Shown piece after piece: positions 26,601-40,415 of a stretch of DNA of 64,000 nt. Under the pieces are notes generated by a model. The model had not been told where the DNA came from and made no database searches. It saw only the letters and a list, made by a program, of their open reading frames with translations. The DNA is from Paramacrobiotus metropolitanus (Eukaryota > Tardigrada > Eutardigrada > Parachela > Macrobiotidae), in contig NW_026570224.1 in assembly GCF_019649055.1 (NCBI RefSeq), positions 2,790,001 to 2,854,000 on the forward strand, read 5' to 3'. Every line of letters begins with the position of its first letter. The first letter of the stretch is position 1. The translations under genes and the position numbers were made by a program.

Positions 26601-27266
26601 TATACCATGAGATTCTCCTATTTGGCCGCGATGGAATGAGAACGTATACGCCAAGAAGATGCGCATGCCCATATGCCGGGTTAAATATAGAAGCCGGGTT
26701 CATTCATTTGGCCGCCATCTGATAATTACACGATCCAATGGCTCATGATAAGCAGCGCCACTGTGCTACGGTTTAATGCCAGCCTGCGTCTGTCAGTAGC
26801 GCATCGCTCATCACTCACAACATTGGTTACGGCGCGATGCCGGCAGCATCATCCATTACACTGTGCAATGCACTATATTCCGGTGTGTATAAAATTGTAC
26901 AGAGAAAAATTCAGCGGGCACATGGCCAGGAATATATTCTACGCGGGCAAAAATGTTCCCTCCATTCCTTCGCTCCAGCTGGGAATAATGCAATGGCCGC
27001 CGGGGAACAAAGCAGAATGATGCGTACAGCCGGCATTACACGCCAAGATGCGCACCACCGATTGGAACAGTGGCGTCCGGTTCGGTTAGAATACAATGAT
27101 TACTGACAGAAAATGTACCCCCCGATTTGTATACGGGATATATCGATTCGCCGCTTTCTTCTCCATCATCGTCATGCGACGGGAACACATGTGTTGTGCC
27201 GGTCGACGCTAGTAGATGCAACAGCAGTGCAAATAAAATGCCACTGTTGTCTACTGTGGAAGCCAC
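20604..27266 (-). CDS. Neto: Neto-like CUB-CUB-LDLa single-pass receptor auxiliary protein
   Basis: Neto proteins are auxiliary subunits of ionotropic glutamate receptors. Eight exons (27119-27266, 25257-25472, 24206-24376, 23221-23379, 22920-23059, 22000-22231, 21438-21738, 20604-21024) keep phase throughout and give 595 aa. Exon 1 has a signal peptide (GILFALLLHLLASTGTTHV). CUB1 reads YFSPFYPHPYPNNSDC, PPDHIVELDF, CQYDFLEVRDGPYG, then RFCGTIYPPS and MKLRFKTDDAIQFEGFYVVY. CUB2 reads HGVPLDCIFEIS, LLRFTELKLANPDDC, DFIDIHQS and RQYCGG. An LDL-receptor class A module follows (CQGDSDFDCGDGTCIAADLV, then C..KIDELNC). The membrane helix is VIISVVVGIIVVGVLAVAIC. The cytoplasmic tail of about 160 residues is Ser/Arg/His-rich and ends KRKLKRVAN. 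The domain order matches Neto1/2 and fly Neto; LEV-10 or SOL relatives have more CUB domains. Exon 1 was joined by phase and splice consensus across 1.65 kb, so the extreme N-terminus is less certain. Confidence 0.83.
26172..26275. repeat. two-copy tandem duplication, 53-bp period
   Basis: A 51-bp segment beginning ATTGGTGATGTCCGTTGC occurs twice without difference (26172-26222 and 26225-26275), separated by GC. It lies in intron 1 of the Neto-like gene. No coding meaning is seen. Confidence 0.9.
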
Positions 27267-27973
27267 ATTATTCTACAATCCCATTAGCATACGACGCAAT
27301 TATCGAGATTCTTAATTCATTTCCCGATTGCCGGGGGATCTAAGCTTGCGAGTGTTTCCCTCGCATTCACGCAACCGACTGCGAGTTACCGAGATTGGTC
27401 AACGGAACTTTATTACGTCAAACCATCGCCGGCATGCGCCATACGCGTACATACATACTTGTGAAGTTTAGAGTAAGTAATAATCAATTTTCACCAAAAA
27501 CTGCCAACCGCAAGCGAACATATCATCCATTCACAACATTGAATAATTGATATATTTATACAGTCAAGTCATAAAATGCCAAACGGAAGCTATACGATGA
27601 TCGATCCCCCCCGCATTAAATTGCCAGATCCAATGCAAACATATCATTCTGCGTGGATTGGTCAATATTCTAACAATTTAAAAACACTTGACTAGATTTG
27701 CATTTACACAGAAAGAACACTCGGGGAATGACTGCGTGTGCCGCTGAAACAAAACCCCCTTAATACGCGCCACAGCCTCGCGGAAACAGAATGGAACAAA
27801 AAAATCGATCACACGATTTCCCCGCCGCAACCACGACACAATCTACAATAAATACCAACTGCAGACCCGAGTCAAACGCCACGGCCAGAGCGCTTCCGCA
27901 TGCACGTAGAGATACACATACAGCACAAGGACACAAACTACACAGACTTTTTAATTCCTCCTCGCAAATACAA
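27267..27973. other. intergenic, Neto-like upstream region
   Basis: About 700 bp between the Neto-like start and the NAPG stop. No convincing exon; a stretch near 27608 is C-rich (CCCCCCC). Open frames here look like chance. Confidence 0.45.
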
Positions 27974-30900
27974 TTAGGTCAAATCATCTTCGTTATCCTC
28001 TGATGTCACATGGAATTCGGTATTAGATGCCGACTGATTATCATCAGCCGGAGATGGTGTTTCGCTGGCCACAACGGGAGCGGGCTGTGGCAGGGCTTCC
28101 TGGGGAATGAATGCCGGCTGCTGCTGCTGCTGTGGCGGCGACGGCCGTGCGACAGCGACAGGCGCCGCGGAAACAGCTCCCAGCCCGCCATCAGCCACAT
28201 CCAGAGAGCGCGCCAGTCGGGCGTACTGCAATACAACGGGAGCATCTTGGTCACGTTTACCACATCAAAACCCCACATCCGCTTGTTCGTTTTATAAGCC
28301 AGTATATTACAGCCGTACAGCGTAAACTGCCCATAACGTAAAGTAGGGGGTATAAATGCGCTGCGTTCCAGGATAACTTCACTCTACCCTACTGTAGCGT
28401 GCCTTTAAGCATCTCAATTGTGCGCAACCACACATAAATTTTAAAAAAACGTAGCTGATAAAATAATAATGCCAAGCTTTAACCAAATTTAATAAAGCGG
28501 TGAAAAAATGTTTGACTAATTTCGAATACATAAAATTTATGAAAAACCTTGTCCTTTCCTATCTATTAAAGAACGCTGTCTTAATACATGACATAAAAAA
28601 CTGCAACAAATCAGTCTATGCAGACAGCAAGTACAAGGTACGTAAACATGCAAAAGCACTTAGCATACAGGATTACTATTGTAGTTCTAAAACGCACGTT
28701 ATCCTATACCTTAAAATTCCTACTAACCTCCCTAATTCGATAATCGCTCAGAGTCAGATCATAACATTTTCCACGAAAAAACACCAGCGTGAATTTAACT
28801 ATTTTGAAAAAGCTGGTTACAAGAGTATACGTTAGGACAACATATACAAGATAAAATTGTTGGGGTTAAACTGCAGAAAAACTTTTCTTGTACATTAAAT
28901 TATTATTATGTTGGGGGGTGACCACAGATACAAATAGGTATGCCATTACAATATTACTGTATTGTGCAGCATTCGCATTGCATGAATGCACTGGAATATG
29001 ACTGGAATGGATACTTCTATCCATTAGCCGCAGTCGTTAAAGTATACAAGCAGTCCTCCAACAGCTGTTTGTCCTTAGGATGATGAATTCACACCGCAAA
29101 AAAATGAAGGCAAGTGCTCACTAAGCATGCCGTCACACTCAAAGTCCCTTATGCGAGTAAGGATCACAAAAGTATTTTAATAGCACTCTCCAAAGGCATC
29201 AAGTTAATTGTTATGGCTTCTGGGTGATTGACTAAAAATCCATTTCTCTACCACTGAATCGTTTACGTTTACTTGATATAGAGATATACAAATAAATCTT
29301 TACGTCAGCCATTTATAGTGATCAAATGGGCTACACTTATCATTCTAAACTTCTAATATATTCCAAACAGCTTTCCGAATTTTAAGTGAAACAACCAAGA
29401 GATGTGTCACCATACAAAGGCTGCAGTGCGGCCGGCAAGGTTTACAATTTCTTAGCGAACCATTTGACGGAATTCGTTAAATTTTATGCAAGCATACATA
29501 ACGTTTAAGAAATCAGGTTGGGTATGCGTTTCGTGTCCTACAGGCTAAAGCTCAACTCATATTACCACTCTTACGATAAGTTTAAGTTTAAAAGTTTCAC
29601 AAATCCATGCCCATTCGTTTCTAACACTTTTAATTACACCACACCAGATAGTTCAATATCTCAGCGCAGCACATCTCACACTATAATAAGCTTGATTATT
29701 TTGAAATTACTTTTCAAAACTCCAGCATTTTGTATATGCAAGTAATGCAACCATTTTTATTAAACATGGTATTCACCTTAGTAACCCTTTCACTAATATC
29801 GACACACAAAAGCCTGCAGCACTTACTACTGGATCCAAAGACCGCACAAAAGCGTTCGATGTGACCTGTTTTAGCGCTTCCCGGTCACTGTGGTCGTAAC
29901 TATCAAGCAAACTTCTTGCCAGGTCCAGCTGACCACTGTTTAACGGATCAGGGAAACTGTTAAAGAAATGTGTTAAATAAACTTGAACGGAGAAAAAACA
30001 TACAGCACCGGATTAGAATGAACTCCAAAACCATTACTTACCGAAGTCCAGTTTCATACGCTTTTCTCGCAGCAACGTAATCATCACGTTTCAGATGAAC
30101 CAACACCAAACAAAGAACAAAACGCCTTGCCGGTGGAGAAGGCGAGGCCAGTTCGTTTTTTATAAGCTCTTCCAGAACTTTCGCAGCTTCGTCATACCTA
30201 TAATATTTTAACAAGAATTACTTCACAAACAGTTCCACGGCTTTAAAAAGTAAGCAATCTGAAATCTCGCACCAGAATTACTGTAAATTGTTGCAGTAAT
30301 ACTAACTTGTCCATTTTAACCAGCAGTCGTGCTGACTTGTCGAACATCTCCGACGCTTGAGAATTTTTATCTTGTATCTGGGCCAAATCACCCGCTTTTC
30401 GGTATAAATTCGATGCCTCTTGCGGCAGTGGATCTTCCAAAATTCTGAAATCATCAGTGCATGTGTATTACAGTAAACTTTTTAATACTGAAAAATTAAT
30501 TATGAACCCAATTACATTTGCATACAAAATTCCCGATAGTATAAAATTAAAACTCAGGAAATCGACCAATGGGTAGAAAAAATCGTCAAAATTAACTTAA
30601 CAGCACATTTCCTTATTGATAAATATTAAGTAAGTATTAGTGGACATTTTTAAACGTCTCGGACAAAGATTGTGCAACCGAAAACTACACACTGCAACAA
30701 GTTTGTAAATTACTCTGCAATTAATGTGTAACAGATCCAAGAAAAAATCCAGACTGTTCAGTAAAGAACTATATAATAAATCCTAAAAGCGACAATGCGG
30801 AAAGAAAACACCTACTTGGCTCCGCGATCCAGCAGAGTTCCGGCCGTGTCCTGCACTCCATTCTCCACGTACAACAAGTAGGCTCGGTTAATCAATTCGA

Positions 30901-31544
30901 CAACTTTCTTAAAATCTCCCAGATCACGAGCACAGAATGCAGCCTGCTCCAGCGATCTGGAAAGGAAAACAGCTACAACGTTACCAGCCATGTAATGGAC
31001 AATATACTTAGTTGAAGTTCATCCCATACTTAGCCGCTTGGAAAGGCCTGGAAAAATAATCGGAATTCAGAAAATACAACTTCACAGTTCTGCAGTATGT
31101 GTTTGCCTTACACTTTATTCTTCAGATGACAATCCGCAGCCTTCATGGAGCAGTCAAGACTTCTGGCGTACTCTTTGGCGTTCTTGAATGACGTTGCTGT
31201 AGAATAATTCTCATGAGTGTCAGAGAAGTATTGCAGACTGTCAACTGTCAAGAAAAAGCCCCCAAAATCAGCTGTTAATTTGCTACCTGCTTTTGTGTAG
31301 CATCCCGCAGCTACATCGAAATCCTGGCTCCACTTCATAAGACCCGTCTTCAGACTGCCAACACAAACAGACTTTCTAACATGTAACTTATTATTGTGAT
31401 ATTCGTAGTTTTTGCTGTACAAAAATTTATGCTGGAAGATTCGATCCTAAACAAACAAGTGGTTCGCCTTCACATTACTTTCTACCTCTTTTCAGCCTCC
31501 TTCACTTGTGCCTCCCCATCTTGGATGAACTTATTGGATGACAT
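27974..31544 (-). CDS. NAPG: gamma-SNAP
   Basis: A soluble NSF attachment protein that helps recycle SNARE complexes after membrane fusion. Nine exons sum to 347 aa: 31486-31544, 31287-31354, 31112-31196, 31030-31047, 30816-30956, 30307-30444, 30042-30197, 29830-29956 and 27974-28225. Family segments follow human NAPG in order: SLKTGLMKWSQDFDVAAGCY, TSFKNAKEYARSLDC, VELINRAYLLYVENGVQDTA, SNLYRKAGDLAQIQDKNSQA, LVLVHLKRDDYVAARKAYE and the terminal YARLARSLDV (human NDYAKLGLSLV). These are TPR-like helical repeats. Exon 4 is a microexon of 18 nt. The last exon adds a Pro/Gln/Ala-rich stretch (SPPQQQQQPAF) and an acidic end EDNEDDLT. The last intron is 1.6 kb. Confidence 0.92.
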
Positions 31545-32509
31545 GGCGAGTAAAATTGGTTACCTCAAAATCTGATCTCGTAATTATTCCTCGACGCGGT
31601 ACGTTATAAACAATAAAAACTGATAAGAAAATAACAAAAACAATTTTGCGTAAGTATAGTTTGTAACTGTCTTTTGTGGGTCCTACGCTCCTGGTGATGG
31701 ATGGCAGATCGATAAACATGAGACACATCGAACATCCGACTACCGTCACATGGCGGTACCTTAGTTGCTCGAATTTACCTTTGGGCAACCGCCCTCGGAA
31801 ATCGGAACTATCTCAAGCAACTGCCTTTTATCCGCTGCATCCTTTAATATTAATTTTTATGTTTGACGACAAAAGTACGTACTAGTTTTTCTTTGCAGCT
31901 TGCTGTGAGTCCTCTGACTTCATTAGTATCTCAAAATTATTAATTAATGAAGTATGTTTGTATAGAAAAGCGTACTATGTAGTAGAAGGCTGGCTGTAAG
32001 AAGCCAAAACGCTTGAAGTAGCCCGTGAATGGTTTCGCAAAATAGCGTGATTATTTTCTTCTGGAACAATACTTATGGTTAGTATTACTTACGCCTTACG
32101 GTAACTCAAAAACGTCAACAGTAAATTAATGTTAATGTTTGGAATCTTACACGAATGTATTTTAAGTAAGTACAAAAATTTTTGCATGGCTTTAGAAACT
32201 AATTAGCAGTCCAACAATTGCAAGCAAAGGGACAATCATGATTTGTTTGCAAACCAGAACCGGAAGTCACAACTTACGATACGATTAGTACTAAACTACC
32301 AACACGTTGAAAAATGCACAGGAAAGCTTCGACTAGGAACGATTTGTTGGAAGTGAATCCTAATTGTGGCTTCTACTTCTTGAAGCTAAACAAAACAGTG
32401 AGACTGTTCTTGTATGTATCAAATTGTGACCACAAAAAACGGACCATGAAATCACTGATACAATTTCACTACGATCTGCGGTTCATGTCTCCGTTTCGTT
32501 GATCCCTGA
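31545..32509. other. intergenic between NAPG and PCYT2
   Basis: About 960 bp, AT-rich. It is upstream of NAPG and downstream of PCYT2 on the same strand. Nothing recognised. Confidence 0.45.
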
Positions 32510-34336
<1,827 letters not shown>

Positions 34337-35349
34337 TCTAACTCTGTAAATATAAATATCCAGATACCGTTCCGTTGTACTTTTCAATGTCTAAGTAAGA
34401 CAATCTCCTGCTAGAAAACGGAAGTCGAGAACTTACACCAGTGATCGAAGAATACGTTCAAATTTAATTTGTCTACTTTAACCTATCGACGAAAGCTCAA
34501 AGCAGCTGCACAAAGCGCTCTCGGAAAACGGGTGATCGATAAATACGAAAAGTCGTGATTTCCTTTGGTTAATAAGTTGTAGCCTGAAACGATGCCGTGA
34601 ACAACTTTACTCAAGCAATTAATGGGTTAACCAGATTAAAATCAGGAATTGATTGGAAATGCCGCGGCAACAGCTAAATACGTTAGTTACGTACCAACAC
34701 CGTACATTACTCAACTTCGTTTTCCACGCCCATTATTCTGCCCTAGTGGCCCAACATAGAAGATGCGCCTGCGCTTTTCTAGGGTAGTTTTTAACAATAA
34801 CAATCCGCATTCCGACATTTTCAAAAAATTTAAGACATATGAACCATTTTCTGCAAATTAGCTAAATTTAACCTGTAAATTTGCGATGTAATTTAAAAAA
34901 GCTGGCAGTTACTGACCAAATACCGCTTTTATAGCGGCAGTGCAAGTAGTACATAGTTAGTAGATGTTCTACACCGGAAGTGATTGCGAAATCATAAAGC
35001 AGCGTGTTTGCTCGGTCACCCGTCACACATCAGCTCAAAAACCGAATGCGTGCTCGCGATATCCGTCCGCGACCCACACGAATTCCAGTTTTGTTGTACG
35101 ATACCAGACTTTCTATAAAAATAAAACAGGGAACGCGTGATGTGTAGGTGCTGCTGCAATTTCTAGAGAATTTGGTTAAACTATAAGGCTGGGAATGATG
35201 TGGAATTGTCCCTTTGTCAGTCTTCGTGCTTCTGAAATTTCTCATCATCCATGATTTTCCCCCGTTTCGGGTAATTTTATATAGGTAACTTCCGTGTGTT
35301 TACATTTGTACACCCCGTCGTAAACAGTTGCGACCGATTGGCTGGAAAA
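34337..35349. promoter_or_regulatory. divergent PCYT2/NOL10 intergenic region
   Basis: About 1.0 kb separates the start codons of PCYT2 (-) and NOL10 (+), so both promoters must lie here, or very near, if the first coding exons are also the first transcribed ones. No TATA or defined motif is claimed; shared control is inference from the head-to-head layout. Confidence 0.4.
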
Positions 35350-37723
35350 ATGCATGTCAACACATCTAACGATGTGAAAATCTATAATTTATCGGCCGGG
35401 AAATTTCTCCCCGATTGGATATCATCCAAGAAACGTCGACAAGCCGAAAAGAATGACGTACAACTTCGACGTCGAATTCAGATCTTTCAGGATTTCGATA
35501 TGCCCGAGATTTCCAGCAGTATTAAAGTATCTCCGGACGGGCAGTATGTACTGGCCGCCGGAGCTTATAAACCAAGGGTTCGCTGTTTCGATACGGCCGA
35601 AATGTCCATGAAATTTGAGCGCTGCATGGACGCAGAGATCGTCAAGTTCCTTATCCTTTCCGAGGACTACTCGAAGATGGTTTTTCTGCACAGCGACCGG
35701 TATCTAGAGATGCATGCGCAGTACGGAAAATATTATCGAGTTCGGATACCGAAGTTTGGTCGCGATATGGCTTATCAGCCGGAGAACTGTCATCTCTGCG
35801 TGGTAGGAGCCAGTCGAGATGTATACCGACTCAATCTGGAAGAAGGTAAGACCGGGAAGAAGGATCTCAGTTTGGAAGAACTTCTTTGCATTATCACTGC
35901 GCACTTGTTGTGATACTTGTCTGTGAAATTTTCTGATCTTTTTTTCGCTTTTGTCATAAACATTGCCGAACGTGTCCGTTTTATTACTTATATTCGTGCA
36001 GATTTGTGATCTCTAACAATCTCTACGTCATTTTCAAATTTTTGAAAAAGTGTTTTTTTATTTTACATTTTATTAATCTTTCGAATTTTTTTCGTTTCGT
36101 AAGCATATATTTGTGTAGTTTGTTTTGCTTTGGTTAGCAGATGCTAGACGTGTCTTTCAATTCTGTTATTTAGGAAAATTTGTGGAAAGCATGGCATCAA
36201 CTCTCGATGCGGAATACAATACCTGCGACGTTAACCCCGTCCACCAGCTATTCGTAACCGGTCTCACGAATGGTTACATTGAAACTTTTGATCCTCGGTC
36301 AGGAAAGTCCGAAGGCATGCTGAATTGTGCTCTTCCCGATATTGTCACCGATATCGGAGATACTCCCTTCGCCGTATCCAAAGTAAAATTTCGCGATTCC
36401 CTCAACTTGGCGGTTGGCACTAGTTCCGGTCACATTCTGCTGTATGACATACGCTGCCAACGGCCGTATTTTGTCAAAGACCATAATTATAGTCTTCCAA
36501 TAAAATCCATTGAATTCATCGCCGAGCAGGATTGTATCGCGAGTATGGATTCGAAAATTTTGAAAATATGGGAGAGATCGACTGGAAAAGCGGTTACATC
36601 AGTGGAACCGGGGACCGATTTGAACGATTTGTGCATTGTGCCAAATACGGGAATGTTCTTTTTAGCCAACGAGGCTCCTAAGATTTTGACCTATTTTATA
36701 CCGTCTGTTGGACCGGCGCCCCGCTGGTGCACCTTTCTGGATAGTTTAACCCAGGAACTGGAGGAAACGGCGGAATCAGCTATCTATGATGATTACAAGT
36801 TTTTGACCACTGATGAACTGGAGAGTCTCGGGTTGTCGGATTTGATTGGGACGAATTTATTACGGGCGTACATGCATGGTTTTTTTGTCGACGTGAGATT
36901 GTATAAGAAGGCTAAATCCATTGTTGAACCGTTCAATTATGAAGAATACCGAAAGGAGAAGATTCATCAGAAGATCAGTTCAGAACAGAACGAAAGTCGC
37001 GTGGTTAAGAAGGATAAATTGCCGAAAGTCAATGCCATGTTAGTGGAAAGATTGCGAGCGGAAGCCGCTGGGATTGAAGGAAAGAAAAAGAAATCCAAAG
37101 GCGATGCAAATGTTCTGGAGGATGAGCGATTTGGAGCTCTATTCAAAAATCCAGATTTTCAGATTGATCCTGAAAGCGATGAGTACAAGCTGCTTAATCC
37201 GCTTGTCTCTAAAATGGAGAAAAGAAGACAGAGAGCCGCCGCAGAAGAGGATGCGGCGGAGGAGGATGCTGCAGAGACAGTTGAAGAAATTCAAGAAGGA
37301 ACGTCCCGTGCGCGGTCTCCCTCTAGCGAATCCTCGGATGATGATCGTTCATGGATTGCGGAAAGAAAAAAGCAACACCGCACACTACGTGATCAGAAAC
37401 GCCGAGAGCGAAATAAAAATTTCGAGGTCTTGGCGGGTAAACCGACGCAAGTACGGGAAGTTATTCCGAGGGGAAAGGATGAGATCTCGGGTCAAACGGT
37501 GACGTTGGGAAGACGGCTGCGGGAAAATGCGGAATTAAACCGCGGAGTGGAGGAAATGCGGCTCGGTGGTGGAAACCGGCAGATGACTTTCACAGTGGAT
37601 GCCAAAAAGAAGTTCAAGCAAAACGCTGCCGAACATCTTGCAGAAAGGCGAACTATTCATCGATCTGTTAGACCGATTGAATCCAAGTTGAAAAAACCTT
37701 GGATGCGGAAAGGCAAGCGCTGA
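35350..37723 (+). CDS. NOL10: nucleolar protein 10 (Enp2-like)
   Basis: A nucleolar WD-repeat protein of 40S ribosome biogenesis (yeast Enp2). Exons 35350-35845 and 36174-37723 give 681 aa (human 688). The open frame extends upstream to 35296, but the ATG at 35350 gives MHVNTSNDVKIYNLSAGK, which aligns with the human N-terminus (EVKIYSLSCGK). Other matches are RRRIQIFQDFDMP, YILAxG-like VLAAGAYKPRVRCFD, FERCMDAEIVKF, HSDRYLEMHAQYG, KDHNYSLPIKSI, GPAPRWCTFLDSLTQELEE, YDDYKFLTTDELESLGL and LLRAYMHGFFVDVRLY. The C-terminal third is charged and coiled-coil-like (EEDAAEEDAAETVEEIQE), with a basic end KPWMRKGKR suited to nucleolar targeting. Confidence 0.97.
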
Positions 37724-38232
37724 TAGCGATTCTAGAATTTTTATGGCTTCGGAATAGAAATTCTTGATATTTGTGCGTTATTTTTACGTTGCTGTCTAAC
37801 TCTAAACTGCTCTGTATTTCTGGGAAGGCGATAGAGGCGAAATATTTTCATGTATTAAGACGGCGCTTCAGTTTGGGGAGACACGATAAACCTTTCGGCG
37901 TGGCAACATGAGGTCGATATGAATTTAGAAAGTAGCTTCTTTCGTCATACTTGTTGCCAAATGGCATAATTGGCCAGTATTAGGTAGCAATTACTGGAAA
38001 ACAGTGGTGTGCCTCGGGGAAGTTGTCCTGGTACACAAAAAAGATTTTATTCTAGCAGTGTATGTAGCATGGCATAAAAGATGTCGGGAAAAAGCTAAAA
38101 TTTAGAGACAACCGAGTTTGTTAGTTTTTGGCGTAGCTGTGTTGTTTATTGCATGTAAAGCCAGTCAAGGAAAGTGCTGCCTGTTTCGCGTAAGTTGATT
38201 TCGAACAAACCGGACGAATTGTGCTGCGTACA

Positions 38233-39654
38233 ATGATGATGCAAATCTTCGTTTTCTTGACGGTTATTCTTTGCGGTAAGTAAACTGGAGGTATTACCTT
38301 CCGTTGGACATTGGTGTGATAGATGAATTAGCCATAAGTATTTTGATGCTATTTTCCAGTAAGCGCAATCCATTCTTTAAACTTTATCGTGGTCCACAGC
38401 GAGCATGTGTAACAAATTACTAACAATCAGTAATAACGAAACTAAACAATCAGTAATAATTTGAGTGTGTACAGATGTAATTTGAAATTCTTATGCCGGC
38501 ATCTGCCATAATTATCTTTTATTAATTATTTATGAATACGCAAGTAAGAATGGATTACTTAAGAAAATGAATGCTTTTTATACGACAGAGTTATACCGTA
38601 TACTAATTTCATTCTTTTGTGTCTGATTGTCAGCATGGGCAGACGATACGGCTACTTCAACCAACAAAGATGGAAGCTTTTTTTGCCAGTATTATTCGGA
38701 TCACACGATGAGCTGTTACAACCATTATCGTAACCGCGAGGCAAACGAAAGCCTGACACCGGAAGCAGCCGACAGAGCTTTTGCGATTTTCGGGTTAGGG
38801 GAGCCGATCAAAGGCAGCTGGACGGATGAAGACGGTATCATTCACACACCGCTCTAATAAATACTATAAAATTACAGATTTTTATTATTAACATAATATG
38901 ACTTTTCATATAATTTTTAGGTTCTGATTATACTTAACTTGTATGACAGCCGGTAGTACTATCTGAGACTGTATACAGACACACAACTCACTTTTGTAAA
39001 GTATAACTTACTTCCCTTGACGGTAACGGTGCAAACTGCACAGTATATGTGCTTCATATGCACATAGTTAACGTTGTATGACCTTTTGTTAACCATTAAA
39101 AATTGCCTAGGTGAAATAAGCTGACGGCGATCTCGTTACAGGTTTTTTCAAAGCGGACAACAGCACTGCTGTTGGTGAACGAAAATTTGTTGGAACATGC
39201 ATGTTTGATCCGAATACTGGCGCAAATTGTGCCCATGCAAATCCCCCGTGCAAGCAGACACCGATATTGAAGATCGAATGCGTCGATGGTGGATTGTTTC
39301 GCGTAGCAAATTTTTCTGGAACTCCTGGGGGTAAGCCAATCTTTTTACACATACGCACCGGAAATTTTGATTTAACTGAACCAAACCTTTTGCAGTTCAA
39401 TTCAAGGAAACCGTAAATGTTTTATTTTCGCCTTGCACAGACAACATCATGAGCACACGATATTAATTTTATTAATTACATTAATTACTGAACATGTGTA
39501 TTACGCTGATTTATACCTATACAGTACTCGTGCAGACGTTTCCTGTCAGCCAACGTACTCAGTTATTTTCGACTAAAAGTTCACTACAGTGATTTACTGC
39601 AAATTTTTTATTTTAGGGCCGATCCGACCTGTTCTTCCAGTCAGTAGTGCGTGA
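38233..39654 (+). CDS. six-cysteine secreted protein, copy A (unrecognised family)
   Basis: I do not recognise the family. Four exons (38233-38275, 38634-38834, 39142-39330, 39617-39654) sum to 156 aa, all introns in phase 1. Exon 1 is a signal peptide (MMMQIFVFLTVILC, then AWA before the likely cleavage site). The mature part begins with an acidic Ser/Thr stretch, then FFCQYYSDHTMSCYNHYRNR. AADRAFAIFGLGEPIKGSWT follows, and then FVGTCMFDPNTGANCAHANP with PPC and KIECVDGGLFRVANFSG. Six mature cysteines are present and it ends PIRPVLPVSSA. Two or three N-glycosylation sites are visible (NES, NST, NFS). No membrane helix follows the signal. All six Cys and the exon phases are shared with copy B. 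Confidence 0.75.
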
Positions 39655-40415
39655 TATCGAGAATTACTGTGCCACTGTATCCCAAACAGTTCCACTGCCT
39701 GTTAAAGATTTCCAATAAATACCGTGTTCTTTCGTAATTGCTAAAGTATATTGTCAACGACAGTGTACAAGAAATTAGCCGAAAATTAAAGGTCATTTAG
39801 CTAGCCGTACAAAAGGCATAATAAGTTACTGTACAATAATTCCAAGTGTCGCACCACTATAAAAACCGATTTGTTATGGAAGACACAACAAGATAACCGA
39901 AGCGCTTATTATACCACATCGAATTGTTACAAAAAGTAATAAAAACGTTTTCAAACTAACTTAGAATAAAGCGAATGTACTATCAGCTTAATAAAATATG
40001 GTTAAAAATTTAAAGAGATCAGAAATATTGGTGCAGACCGGATGATTACTTAAGCACGTACGTAAATCCCAGTCGTCATCAGAACTGGTTTTTGAAACAA
40101 GCAGTTATCTAAATCAAACTTTTTACTTCCTGTTTCAGGTTTACGATGTTAAAAAATTTCGTTGTAAATGCTGTTGTTGTTCATTAGAAACCGCGTACCA
40201 GAGCCTCGGGTTACACCGTTACAGCAATATATTGTGCTGTCTAATCGGCAAGTTTAACCTCTTCTTTAAACATCATCAGGACAGCTGGAAATTGCGGATT
40301 CGCAATCAAGATTTCGTATTTACTGCATGATACACGGCAACTGTAACATTGTACAGATATACTGCTTTTGCAGTGTTTGAAATACTTTGAATAGCGTTTA
40401 CATTCATTCCCCAAA

